A DNA stretch of 10,926 bases, from NCBI GenBank assembly GCA_019119285.1, contig DWXJ01000086.1, positions 1-10,926 of the forward strand, given 5' to 3'. The notes under the pieces were generated by a model that made no database searches, was not told the origin of the DNA, and was given only the letters and a program-made list of their open reading frames with translations. Both the position numbers and the translations under genes were made by a program. This DNA comes from Merdimonas faecigallinarum. Its GTDB lineage: Bacteria; Bacillota; Clostridia; Lachnospirales; Lachnospiraceae. Below, piece after piece: positions 1-5,029 of the stretch; positions within the stretch are counted from its first letter, which is position 1; each line of letters opens with the position of its first letter.

Positions 1-798
1 AAGGCCGTGGTGGACGCGGCGAAGAAGCGGCGGCTTGCCCACGAGGAAATGCATTCAAAAGTAGAGTATGTGGTGGCGCATGGGATCTCCTCGTATATTG
101 ACGGGAAAAAAGTGGTGATCGGAAGCAGTCACTTTGTCTTTGAAGACGAAGGCTGCACAGTCCGCCCGGAATGCCGGGAAAGATTCGAGGCGCTGCCGGA
201 CGAGTACTCCCACCTGTATCTTGCCATTGAAAAGGAACTCGTCGCGGTGATCTGTATCGAAGATCCCCTGCGGGAAGAGGCGGCGGATATGATCCGGGCA
301 CTGAGAGCGGAAGGGATACAGAAAACGGTCATGATGACCGGGGACAGTGAGAAGACCGCGGCCGCTGTCGCCCGCCGGGTCGGCGTGGACGAGTATTACG
401 CGGAAGTGCTGCCGGAAGAAAAGGCAGGATTTGTGGAGCGGGAGAAAGCGCTGGGACACAAGGTCATCATGATCGGGGACGGGATCAACGATTCGCCTGC
501 CCTGTCCGCAGCAGATGCCGGCATTGCCATCAGCGACGGCGCGGAGCTTGCAAGAGAGATCGCCGACATTACCATTGCGGCGGAAGATCTGGCGGAACTG
601 GTCGTGCTGAAGCGTCTTGCAAACGGGATGATGAAACGGATCGGGAAAAATTATCACCAGATCATCGGGATCAACGCGGCGCTGATCGCGCTTGGGATCA
701 CCGGACGGATCAGGCCTACATCCTCGGCGCTGCTTCACAACACATCCACACTGCTGATCAGCCTGCGGAGCATGAGAAATCTTTTGACGGAAGAATAG
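1..798 (+). CDS. P1B-type heavy-metal-translocating ATPase, C-terminal part (5' end outside window)
   Basis: This is the C-terminal third of an integral-membrane ATPase that pumps a metal cation using ATP. The frame is open from base 1, so the start, the metal-binding domain, most membrane helices and the DKTG phosphorylation site lie upstream. Visible parts, numbered from the GTG at base 7, are: the end of the nucleotide-binding domain (residues 1-75); the P-domain TGDS motif (111-114); and the hinge motif GDGINDSPAL (157-166), which is diagnostic of P-type ATPases. A final hydrophobic pair of helices (about 217-253) carries HNTST, the HN-x-ST signature of helix 8 in one P1B subgroup. The transported metal cannot be read from this fragment. 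A terminator follows 20 bases after the stop. The next two genes (an HMA-domain protein and a Fur-like regulator) also suggest a metal-homeostasis locus, although they have their own promoter. Confidence 0.93.
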   Translation, partial: KAVVDAAKKRRLAHEEMHSKVEYVVAHGISSYIDGKKVVIGSSHFVFEDEGCTVRPECRERFEALPDEYSHLYLAIEKELVAVICIEDPLREEAADMIRALRAEGIQKTVMMTGDSEKTAAAVARRVGVDEYYAEVLPEEKAGFVEREKALGHKVIMIGDGINDSPALSAADAGIAISDGAELAREIADITIAAEDLAELVVLKRLANGMMKRIGKNYHQIIGINAALIALGITGRIRPTSSALLHNTSTLLISLRSMRNLLTEE

Positions 799-818
799 CG
801 GACCGGTTTAAAAAGTTG

Positions 819-870
819 ACTGATGTTTTCAGTGACGATTTGTCGCAGAAAACATCAGTTTTTTGTTTTT
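819..870 (+). terminator. Intrinsic terminator after the metal ATPase gene
   Basis: A perfect 12-bp stem (ACTGATGTTTTC at 819-830 with its complement at 848-859) encloses a 17-nt loop. It is followed directly by a T-rich tract (859-870, TTTTTTGTTTTT after the stem's last bases). Placed 20 bases after the ATPase stop codon, it should end that transcript and separate it from the HMA/Fur unit. Confidence 0.9.
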
Positions 871-904
871 GAGAAAAAATATCAATAAAATCCACCTGGA
901 GTTA

Positions 905-933
905 TTGAATACTAACCGTAGTTAGCATATACT
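905..933 (+). promoter_or_regulatory. Sigma-A-type promoter for the HMA protein/Fur-like unit
   Basis: TTGAAT (905-910) and TATACT (928-933) are separated by exactly 17 bp, a near-consensus housekeeping promoter. Transcription would start near 940, about 30 bases before the first codon. It lies just after the upstream gene's terminator, so the downstream pair forms an independent unit. Confidence 0.7.
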
Positions 934-937
934 AATC
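909..937 (+). promoter_or_regulatory. Operator-like repeats overlapping the promoter
   Basis: Two copies of ATACTAAYC (909-917 and 929-937) lie exactly 20 bp apart, about two helical turns, filling the spacer and covering the -10 box. Inverted halves are also present: CTAAC (912-916) with GTTAG (921-925), and TTAG (922-925) with CTAA (932-935). Such a layout suits a repressor. The TTAG/CTAA halves recall DtxR/IdeR-type iron boxes, and the Fur-like protein encoded in this unit is the other candidate binder. The regulator's identity is inference. Confidence 0.5.
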
Positions 938-971
938 AATAGAATGACAGGAACAGGATGGAGGGATAGTG

Positions 972-1340
972 ATGGGTGACGCGATTATTATGGTGGTGAT
1001 CCTGATCGTTCTCATCTTTGCGGTGAAGGGATCGTTGAAGCATTTCAAAGGAGAGGGGGCATGCTGCGGTGGCGGATCCGGCAGCGTGAAACCCAAAAAG
1101 CCGAAAAAGAAGACGCTTGACGGTCCTGTGATCGGGCGCTGTATGATCCGCATTTCAGGCATGCACTGCCAGAACTGTGTGAACAGTGTGACAAATGCGC
1201 TTAACGCGATAGACGGGGTTTCCGCAGAGGTGAGCCTGAAAGATAACCGGGCGGAAGTGTCTTACGACCGTGCGGTAGATGAGAGTGTTCTGAAACAGGC
1301 TGTAGAAGGAGCGGGATTTGAAGTTGTCAGCATTTCCTGA
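972..1340 (+). CDS. Membrane-anchored Cys-rich protein with HMA metal-binding domain
   Basis: A 122-residue protein, probably a metal chaperone or sensor at the membrane. In order it has one N-terminal hydrophobic segment (about residues 4-19), a short basic stretch, and a CCGGGSGS patch (31-38) resembling small FeoB-associated Cys-rich membrane proteins. A Lys/Pro-rich linker (40-48) leads to an HMA domain (about 56-122) with the metal motif GMHCQNC (63-69), whose two Cys bind soft metals such as Cu(I) or Zn(II) in this family. The ATG at 972 is preferred over the GTG at 969 because GGAGG (960-964) is then 7 bases away. The Fur-like gene follows after 14 bases. The metal is unknown. Full-length ATPases often carry this domain themselves, so the free anchored form may deliver metal to, or sense it for, the upstream pump. 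Confidence 0.8.
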   Translation: MGDAIIMVVILIVLIFAVKGSLKHFKGEGACCGGGSGSVKPKKPKKKTLDGPVIGRCMIRISGMHCQNCVNSVTNALNAIDGVSAEVSLKDNRAEVSYDRAVDESVLKQAVEGAGFEVVSIS

Positions 1341-1354
1341 TATGAGGCGGCGGT

Positions 1355-1762
1355 ATGGTGAGCAGAAAAGATGAAATCATAGAACAATTAAAAGAAAATG
1401 GATGTCGTATCACAAAGCAGAGAAAACTTCTGATTGATATCATCCTGAAGGATGACTGTGCAAGTTGCAAAGAAATCTATTACAAGGCTTCGAAACAGGA
1501 TAAACGGATCGGGGTGGCGACGGTTTATCGCATGATCAACGCACTGGAAGAGATTGGAGCGATCAGCAGGCAGAACCTGTACAAGATTGAGTGCGGGGAA
1601 GGCTGCCGTAATGACGGCGGATGTGAGATTATCCTGGAGGATGATACGATCTGCCGGCTGTCAAAAGAAAAGCTGGACCAGATCATCCGGGAGGGAATCA
1701 GACAGTACGGCTATCTAAGCACTGGAAAGAAAGTGTCAAAGATTATATATCACTGCCGGTAG
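1355..1762 (+). CDS. Fur-family transcriptional regulator, atypical Cys-rich C-terminus
   Basis: A 135-residue DNA-binding regulator of the Fur/PerR/Zur superfamily. The N-terminal winged helix is clear: GCRITKQRKLL (16-26), an EIY helix (40-42) and the recognition-helix signature ATVYRMINALEEIGAI (55-70). The dimerisation/metal half is unusual. The HxHxHxxC region of classical Fur is absent and replaced by a Cys-rich stretch with Cys80, Cys84, Cys90 and Cys100; further Cys are at 35, 38 and 134. The metal or redox signal therefore probably differs from iron-Fur, or the site uses thiols. The start ATG has GAGGCGG (1345-1351) upstream. It probably controls its own operon through the repeats at 909-937 and possibly the metal pump; this is inference. 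Confidence 0.82.
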   Translation: MVSRKDEIIEQLKENGCRITKQRKLLIDIILKDDCASCKEIYYKASKQDKRIGVATVYRMINALEEIGAISRQNLYKIECGEGCRNDGGCEIILEDDTICRLSKEKLDQIIREGIRQYGYLSTGKKVSKIIYHCR

Positions 1763-1828
1763 CAGCAGGGAAGTTTCTTTTCATTTCCTATTGTATTATG
1801 CGGACTTTTGTGCTAAACAATAAATGGG

Positions 1829-1845
1829 TTGTTATGAGATAACAA
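1829..1845 (+). promoter_or_regulatory. Perfect 7-3-7 palindrome before the glutaredoxin-like gene
   Basis: TTGTTAT-GAG-ATAACAA is a perfect inverted repeat ending 4 bases before the AGGAGG (1850-1855) of the next gene. It could be an operator or a small hairpin in the leader. It resembles a Rex site but is 17 rather than 18 bp. No convincing -35/-10 pair was found in 1763-1864, so how it sits relative to the transcription start is unclear. Confidence 0.45.
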
Positions 1846-1864
1846 AAGCAGGAGGCAAAATAGG

Positions 1865-2128
1865 ATGAAACTGATTATGTATGGAACCAACGCCTGTCCC
1901 GATTGCGTGCATGCAGAAGAAGTGCTGAAGGACAAGAATATTTCTTATATCTATCTGGACTGGACAGACAGTACCGCAAATCTGAAGCGTTTTTTGAAAC
2001 TCAGAGATCATGAGCCACTCTTTGATGAAGTGAAAAAAGAAGGGAAGATCGGAATCCCATGCTTTCAGCTGGAGGATGGAACTCTGACTCTGGATCTGGA
2101 CCTGGTACTGGCGAAGGTGCAGCCATGA
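1865..2128 (+). CDS. Glutaredoxin-like thiol-disulfide protein
   Basis: An 87-residue cytoplasmic protein with a thioredoxin fold of glutaredoxin size. The redox motif CPDC (residues 11-14) follows the first beta strand (KLIMYGTNA). The conserved cis-proline region is GIPCF (63-67, Pro65), with an extra Cys66 beside the active site. The family reduces disulfides or handles glutathione-like thiols; clostridial members with CPxC sites are often of unknown partner. AGGAGG at 1850-1855 gives a 9-base spacing to ATG. Its stop overlaps the start of the folate gene by 4 bases (ATGA), so the two are translationally coupled, though no functional link between them is obvious. Confidence 0.82.
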   Translation: MKLIMYGTNACPDCVHAEEVLKDKNISYIYLDWTDSTANLKRFLKLRDHEPLFDEVKKEGKIGIPCFQLEDGTLTLDLDLVLAKVQP

Positions 2129-2685
2129 AGAAACAAAGACTGCGGGAAGAGCTGTTAGAGAAAAGAAAATTTCTTTCCGGCGCCTATTATCAGATGGCAG
2201 ATGAGAGGATCTGTATGCTGGCGGCGGAACTTCCGGAATTCCAACAGGCAGAAGTGGTGTTCTGTTATGTGGGGATGGAAGGGGAGATCAACACCCGCCC
2301 TCTTCTGGAAAAAGTGCTGGCGGAGGGAAAACGGCTGGGCGTGCCGCGCTGTGAGAAAAAGGGCGTGATGCAGGTTTATGAGATCCATTCTTTACAGGAC
2401 CTTGCACCCGGGACTTTTGGAATTTTGGAACCGGCGCCGGGAGCCGGACTGATCCGCCCGGAAGAGATAGACCTGGCGCTGGTCCCATGTCTGACCTGTA
2501 ATGAACAGGGAGCCCGCCTGGGATATGGAGGCGGATATTACGACCGGTATCTGGAACAGACTACCTGCACCAGAGCGGCCCTTTGCAGGGAATTGTTCCT
2601 GACAGACGATATACCGGTGGAAGAACATGATCAGCAGATGGATCTGATTGTTACAGAAACAGGCGCGATACATGTAGGAAAATAG
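2125..2685 (+). CDS. 5-formyltetrahydrofolate cyclo-ligase (methenyl-THF synthetase)
   Basis: A 186-residue cytoplasmic enzyme that converts 5-formyl-THF to 5,10-methenyl-THF with ATP, recovering a stored or inhibitory folate into one-carbon metabolism. Family features are the N-terminal KKQRLREELLEKRK (2-15), FCYVGMEGEINTRPLL (46-61), the Gly-rich ATP/folate loop LGYGGGYYDRYL (132-143), and the C-terminal EHDQQMDLIVTE (167-178). Length is normal for the family. The ATG at 2125 is chosen over an in-frame ATG at 2059 because it starts at the conserved N-terminus and overlaps the preceding stop by 4 bases. The large inverted repeat 2696-2761 begins 10 bases after the stop and may end the transcript. 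Confidence 0.93.
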   Translation: MKKQRLREELLEKRKFLSGAYYQMADERICMLAAELPEFQQAEVVFCYVGMEGEINTRPLLEKVLAEGKRLGVPRCEKKGVMQVYEIHSLQDLAPGTFGILEPAPGAGLIRPEEIDLALVPCLTCNEQGARLGYGGGYYDRYLEQTTCTRAALCRELFLTDDIPVEEHDQQMDLIVTETGAIHVGK

Positions 2686-2695
2686 TCAAAGATAA

Positions 2696-2761
2696 TGATC
2701 AATATTAATATGGGGACGGGGGATTTTTGAAAATCCCCCGTCCCCATATTAATATTGATCA
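2696..2761. repeat. Perfect 32-bp-arm inverted repeat (REP/MITE-like hairpin)
   Basis: Arms 2696-2727 and 2730-2761 are exactly complementary with a 2-base centre. The tips are TGATCA, then an AT-only stretch with AATATTAATAT, then a GC core GGGGACGGGGGATTTT on the left arm. There is no long T run after it, so it is not a textbook terminator. Still, the GC core followed by AT-rich sequence could stop transcription from the folate gene. A palindrome this perfect usually reflects a mobile repeat family or recent selection; copy number cannot be judged here. It abuts the first Rex-like site. Confidence 0.85.
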
Positions 2762-2778
2762 AGTTAAATAATTAACAA
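2761..2778 (+). promoter_or_regulatory. Rex-like operator, distal site
   Basis: AAGTTAAATAATTAACAA matches 12 of the 14 fixed positions of the clostridial Rex consensus TTGTTAA-N4-TTAACAA; only the first two bases differ. It lies 20 bp upstream of the -35 box. Rex is an NADH-responsive repressor that typically controls fermentative dehydrogenases. The N4 core (ATAA) is the same as in the second site. Confidence 0.6.
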
Positions 2779-2797
2779 AAAAAGATAAATACACTCC

Positions 2798-2815
2798 TTG
2801 TCAAATAATTAACGA
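2798..2815 (+). promoter_or_regulatory. Rex-like operator, proximal site over the -35 box
   Basis: TTGTCAAATAATTAACGA matches 12 of 14 fixed positions of TTGTTAA-N4-TTAACAA. Its first six bases are the promoter -35 hexamer, so a bound repressor would block RNA polymerase. The centre is 37 bp from that of the distal site, and the 9-base core AAATAATTAAC-type sequence is shared by both. Confidence 0.65.
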
Positions 2816-2826
2816 TATGTTATTAT
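2798..2826 (+). promoter_or_regulatory. Promoter of the ldh-hdr-flx operon
   Basis: TTGTCA (2798-2803) and TATTAT (2821-2826) are separated by exactly 17 bp. A start near 2833 gives a leader of about 43 bases before the ATG at 2876. No other strong promoter or terminator appears between here and 10315, so this is the probable promoter of all eight genes. Confidence 0.72.
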
Positions 2827-2841
2827 GATAAAAAATTATCA
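2826..2841 (+). promoter_or_regulatory. 6-4-6 palindrome at the expected transcription start
   Basis: TGATAA-AAAA-TTATCA spans the end of the -10 box and the predicted start site. It could be a second-regulator operator or a weak 5' hairpin. It does not match Rex half-sites, and no regulator is assigned. Confidence 0.35.
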
Positions 2842-2875
2842 ATCTTATTTCATCAAAAGAAAGGAAAGGAAACGT

Positions 2876-3820
2876 ATGAGCAGTAAGATCACTATTATTG
2901 GAGCAGGAAGTGTGGGGGCAACAATCGCCTATAAACTGTCGGGAGAGGACATTGCGTCGGAACTGGTCCTCATTGACATCAATAAGGAAAAAGTGGAAGG
3001 GGAAGTGATGGATATTAAGCAGGGTACCTGCTTCCGCAATCCGATTTCGATCATAGCAGGAGATTATGAGGATGCGGCAGGATCCGATATTGTGATCATC
3101 ACTTCCGGGATTGCCCGTAAGCCCGGCCAGACCAGGATCGAACTGACACAGACGAACGTGAATATCATCAAAGAGATCACGCCGGAGATCGTGAAAGCGG
3201 CGCCGGATGCCATCTATATCATTGTCAGCAATCCAGTGGATATCCTGACCTATGTGTTTACAAAGATCTCCGGTCTGCCGGAGAATCAGATCATCGGCTC
3301 CGGAACCATTCTGGATACGGCGCGTCTGCGTTACGGTCTGTCAGAGCATTTCCATGTGGCACAGAAAAATATCCACGCCTATGTTTACGGAGAACACGGG
3401 GATTCCTCTTTTGTTCCGTGGAACAGCGCTGACATTGCCAGCATGAACCTGGATGATTACTATCAGGTGATGAAGGATAAGGTGGATTTAAAAGAGCTGG
3501 ATAAAGCGGGAATGGAAGAATATGTACACAAGTCCGGCGGCCAGGTGATCGCTAAGAAGGGAGCCACTTTCTACGCTGTGTCTGTTGCAGTCTGTGAACT
3601 TTGTAATCTGATCCTTGCGGCATCCGATTCTGTAGCAACTGTTTCCAGCATGATGCACGGCGAGTACGGGATTGAGGATGTGGCATTAAGTACGCTGACC
3701 CTGGTAGGACCAAAAGGCGTGCAGGGACGGATCCCGATCCACCTGACAGAGGAAGAGGTAGAGAGACTGCAGGCCAGCGCCAAGGTATTAAAAGATGTGA
3801 TCGCTCAGATTGAGATATAA
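2876..3820 (+). CDS. L-lactate/malate dehydrogenase family NAD-dependent 2-hydroxyacid dehydrogenase
   Basis: A 314-residue cytoplasmic NAD-dependent enzyme, likely annotated as L-lactate dehydrogenase. Seen: Rossmann motif GAGSVG (9-14), an Asp34 that favours NAD, substrate-loop RKPGQTR (81-87), NPVD (119-122), Asp147/Arg150 in GTILDTARLR, and the catalytic His174 in YGEHGDSSFVPW. The overall body is LDH-like (GSGTILDTARLR, GEHGDSS, Thr231). However, residue 81, equivalent to Gln102 of classical LDH, is Arg, the malate dehydrogenase residue. Pyruvate or oxaloacetate reduction is therefore open. The ATG at 2876 is chosen because a Shine-Dalgarno AAGGAAAGGA (2861-2870) precedes it; an in-frame ATG at 2825 lies inside the promoter. 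hdrB follows after 19 bases, so it is co-transcribed with the bifurcating complex. Confidence 0.9.
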   Translation: MSSKITIIGAGSVGATIAYKLSGEDIASELVLIDINKEKVEGEVMDIKQGTCFRNPISIIAGDYEDAAGSDIVIITSGIARKPGQTRIELTQTNVNIIKEITPEIVKAAPDAIYIIVSNPVDILTYVFTKISGLPENQIIGSGTILDTARLRYGLSEHFHVAQKNIHAYVYGEHGDSSFVPWNSADIASMNLDDYYQVMKDKVDLKELDKAGMEEYVHKSGGQVIAKKGATFYAVSVAVCELCNLILAASDSVATVSSMMHGEYGIEDVALSTLTLVGPKGVQGRIPIHLTEEEVERLQASAKVLKDVIAQIEI

Positions 3821-3839
3821 GAAATGAGGAGGAAACGCT

Positions 3840-4637
3840 ATGAAATACAGCTATTACCCCGGCTGTACGCTGAAAAATAAAGCCGAAGACCTGGACGCAT
3901 ACGCCCGGGCTTCGGCCAAAGTTTTGGGCTTTGAACTGGAAGAACTGGAAGAATGGCAGTGCTGCGGCGGAGTGTACCCTCTGGGGAACGATGAGATCGC
4001 CACAAAACTTGCCTCTGTCCGGGCTCTGCATGCGGCCAGGGAAAAAGGGCAGGAACTGGTCACTCTGTGTTCCGCCTGTCATCATGTGTTAAAAAGAGTC
4101 AATGACGACATGAAAAATGTAGAGGATATCCGTACCAGGGCTAACAACTATCTGGATCTTTCCACGCCCTATGAGGGAGAGACCACAGTCCTGCATTTTC
4201 TGGAGGTTTTAAGGGACCGGATCGGTTTCGATAAAGTAAAAGAAAAGGTGGTTAATCCTCTGACAGGAAAGAAGATCGGCGCCTACTATGGATGTCTGCT
4301 CCTTCGCCCGGGAAAGATCCTGTCTTTTGACAATCCGGAGAATCCGAAGATCATGGAGGACTTTATCCGGGCCATCGGCGCAGAGCCGGTGATCTATCCT
4401 TACCGCAACGAGTGCTGCGGAGGGTATATTTCCTTAAAAGAAAAGGAAATGTCTAAGAACATGTGTCAGAAGATCGAAGAGAGCGCGGAGGGATTTGGCG
4501 CGGATATGCTGATCACCGCCTGTCCTTTATGTATGTATAATCTGAATAAAAATACCAGTACCGATCTGCCGGTTTATTATTTTACCGAACTTCTGGCAGA
4601 GGCTCTGGGTGTGAAAGATGAGGTGAAGAAGGCATGA
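3840..4637 (+). CDS. hdrB: Heterodisulfide reductase subunit B (CCG-domain, noncubane Fe-S protein)
   Basis: A 265-residue cytoplasmic subunit carrying the disulfide-reducing site. It has two complete CCG motifs: Cys9, Cys41-Cys42, Cys77, Cys80 and Cys152, Cys192-Cys193, Cys228, Cys231. In methanogen HdrB these Cys ligate the two noncubane [4Fe-4S] clusters that cleave CoM-S-S-CoB. All ligands are kept, and length is close to the methanogen subunit without extra domains. AGGAGG (3828-3832) precedes the ATG by 7 bases; its end overlaps hdrC by 4 bases (ATGA). Clostridia do not make coenzymes M and B, so the natural disulfide is not known; no DsrC-like gene appears in the window. Identity as an HdrB homologue is firm, substrate is open. 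Confidence 0.93.
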   Translation: MKYSYYPGCTLKNKAEDLDAYARASAKVLGFELEELEEWQCCGGVYPLGNDEIATKLASVRALHAAREKGQELVTLCSACHHVLKRVNDDMKNVEDIRTRANNYLDLSTPYEGETTVLHFLEVLRDRIGFDKVKEKVVNPLTGKKIGAYYGCLLLRPGKILSFDNPENPKIMEDFIRAIGAEPVIYPYRNECCGGYISLKEKEMSKNMCQKIEESAEGFGADMLITACPLCMYNLNKNTSTDLPVYYFTELLAEALGVKDEVKKA

Positions 4638-5023
4638 CAGACAAGAAAAAACAGGCGGAACTGATCCGGGAGATCAGCGGCGTCAATCCTTTGAAATGTA
4701 TGAAGTGCGGCAAATGTTCTGCTACATGCCCATCCTATAATGAGATGGACATTAAGCCTCATCAGTTCGTGTCCTATGTGATCAATGAAGATATTGAATC
4801 GCTGGTAAAATCCAGATCCTTATGGAAATGTCTGTCCTGCTTTGCCTGTGTACAGCGGTGTCCCCGGGACGTAAAGCCGGGAAAACTCATCGACGCGGCA
4901 AGACAGATCGTAGAGCGGCAAAGGGGCGGGGACTACTTAAGTCCGGACGAGATCCCGGAACTGCTGGATCCGGAGATCCCACAGCAGTTATTAGTCAGTG
5001 CATTCAGAAGGTACAGGAGGTGA
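4634..5023 (+). CDS. hdrC: Heterodisulfide reductase subunit C (2x[4Fe-4S] electron carrier)
   Basis: A 129-residue ferredoxin-like subunit that passes electrons from HdrA to HdrB. Two classical [4Fe-4S] motifs are visible: Cys22/25/28/32 (CMKCGKCSATCP) and Cys66/69/72/76 (CLSCFACVQRCP). The helical segment between them (41-63) is typical of HdrC. It is shorter than methanogen HdrC, mainly at the C-terminus. It starts inside the last codons of hdrB, and the Shine-Dalgarno for hdrA (AGGAGG 5015-5020) lies in its last codons, so hdrB, hdrC and hdrA are translationally coupled. Confidence 0.93.
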   Translation: MTDKKKQAELIREISGVNPLKCMKCGKCSATCPSYNEMDIKPHQFVSYVINEDIESLVKSRSLWKCLSCFACVQRCPRDVKPGKLIDAARQIVERQRGGDYLSPDEIPELLDPEIPQQLLVSAFRRYRR

Positions 5024-5029
5024 TGGAAG

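Noticed and set aside
1829..1845. Calling the 7-3-7 palindrome a Rex site
   Set aside because: The spacing is one base short of the 18-bp Rex consensus; half-site similarity alone is not enough.
2059..2124. Longer N-terminus for the folate cyclo-ligase
   Set aside because: The extra 22 residues are Gly/Ser-rich out-of-frame translation of the glutaredoxin-like gene; ATG 2125 fits the family N-terminus and the ATGA overlap.
2825..2875. In-frame upstream ATG extending the dehydrogenase by 17 residues
   Set aside because: It lies within the -10/start region of the promoter, has no Shine-Dalgarno site, and the extension is not part of the Rossmann domain; ATG 2876 has a good ribosome binding site.
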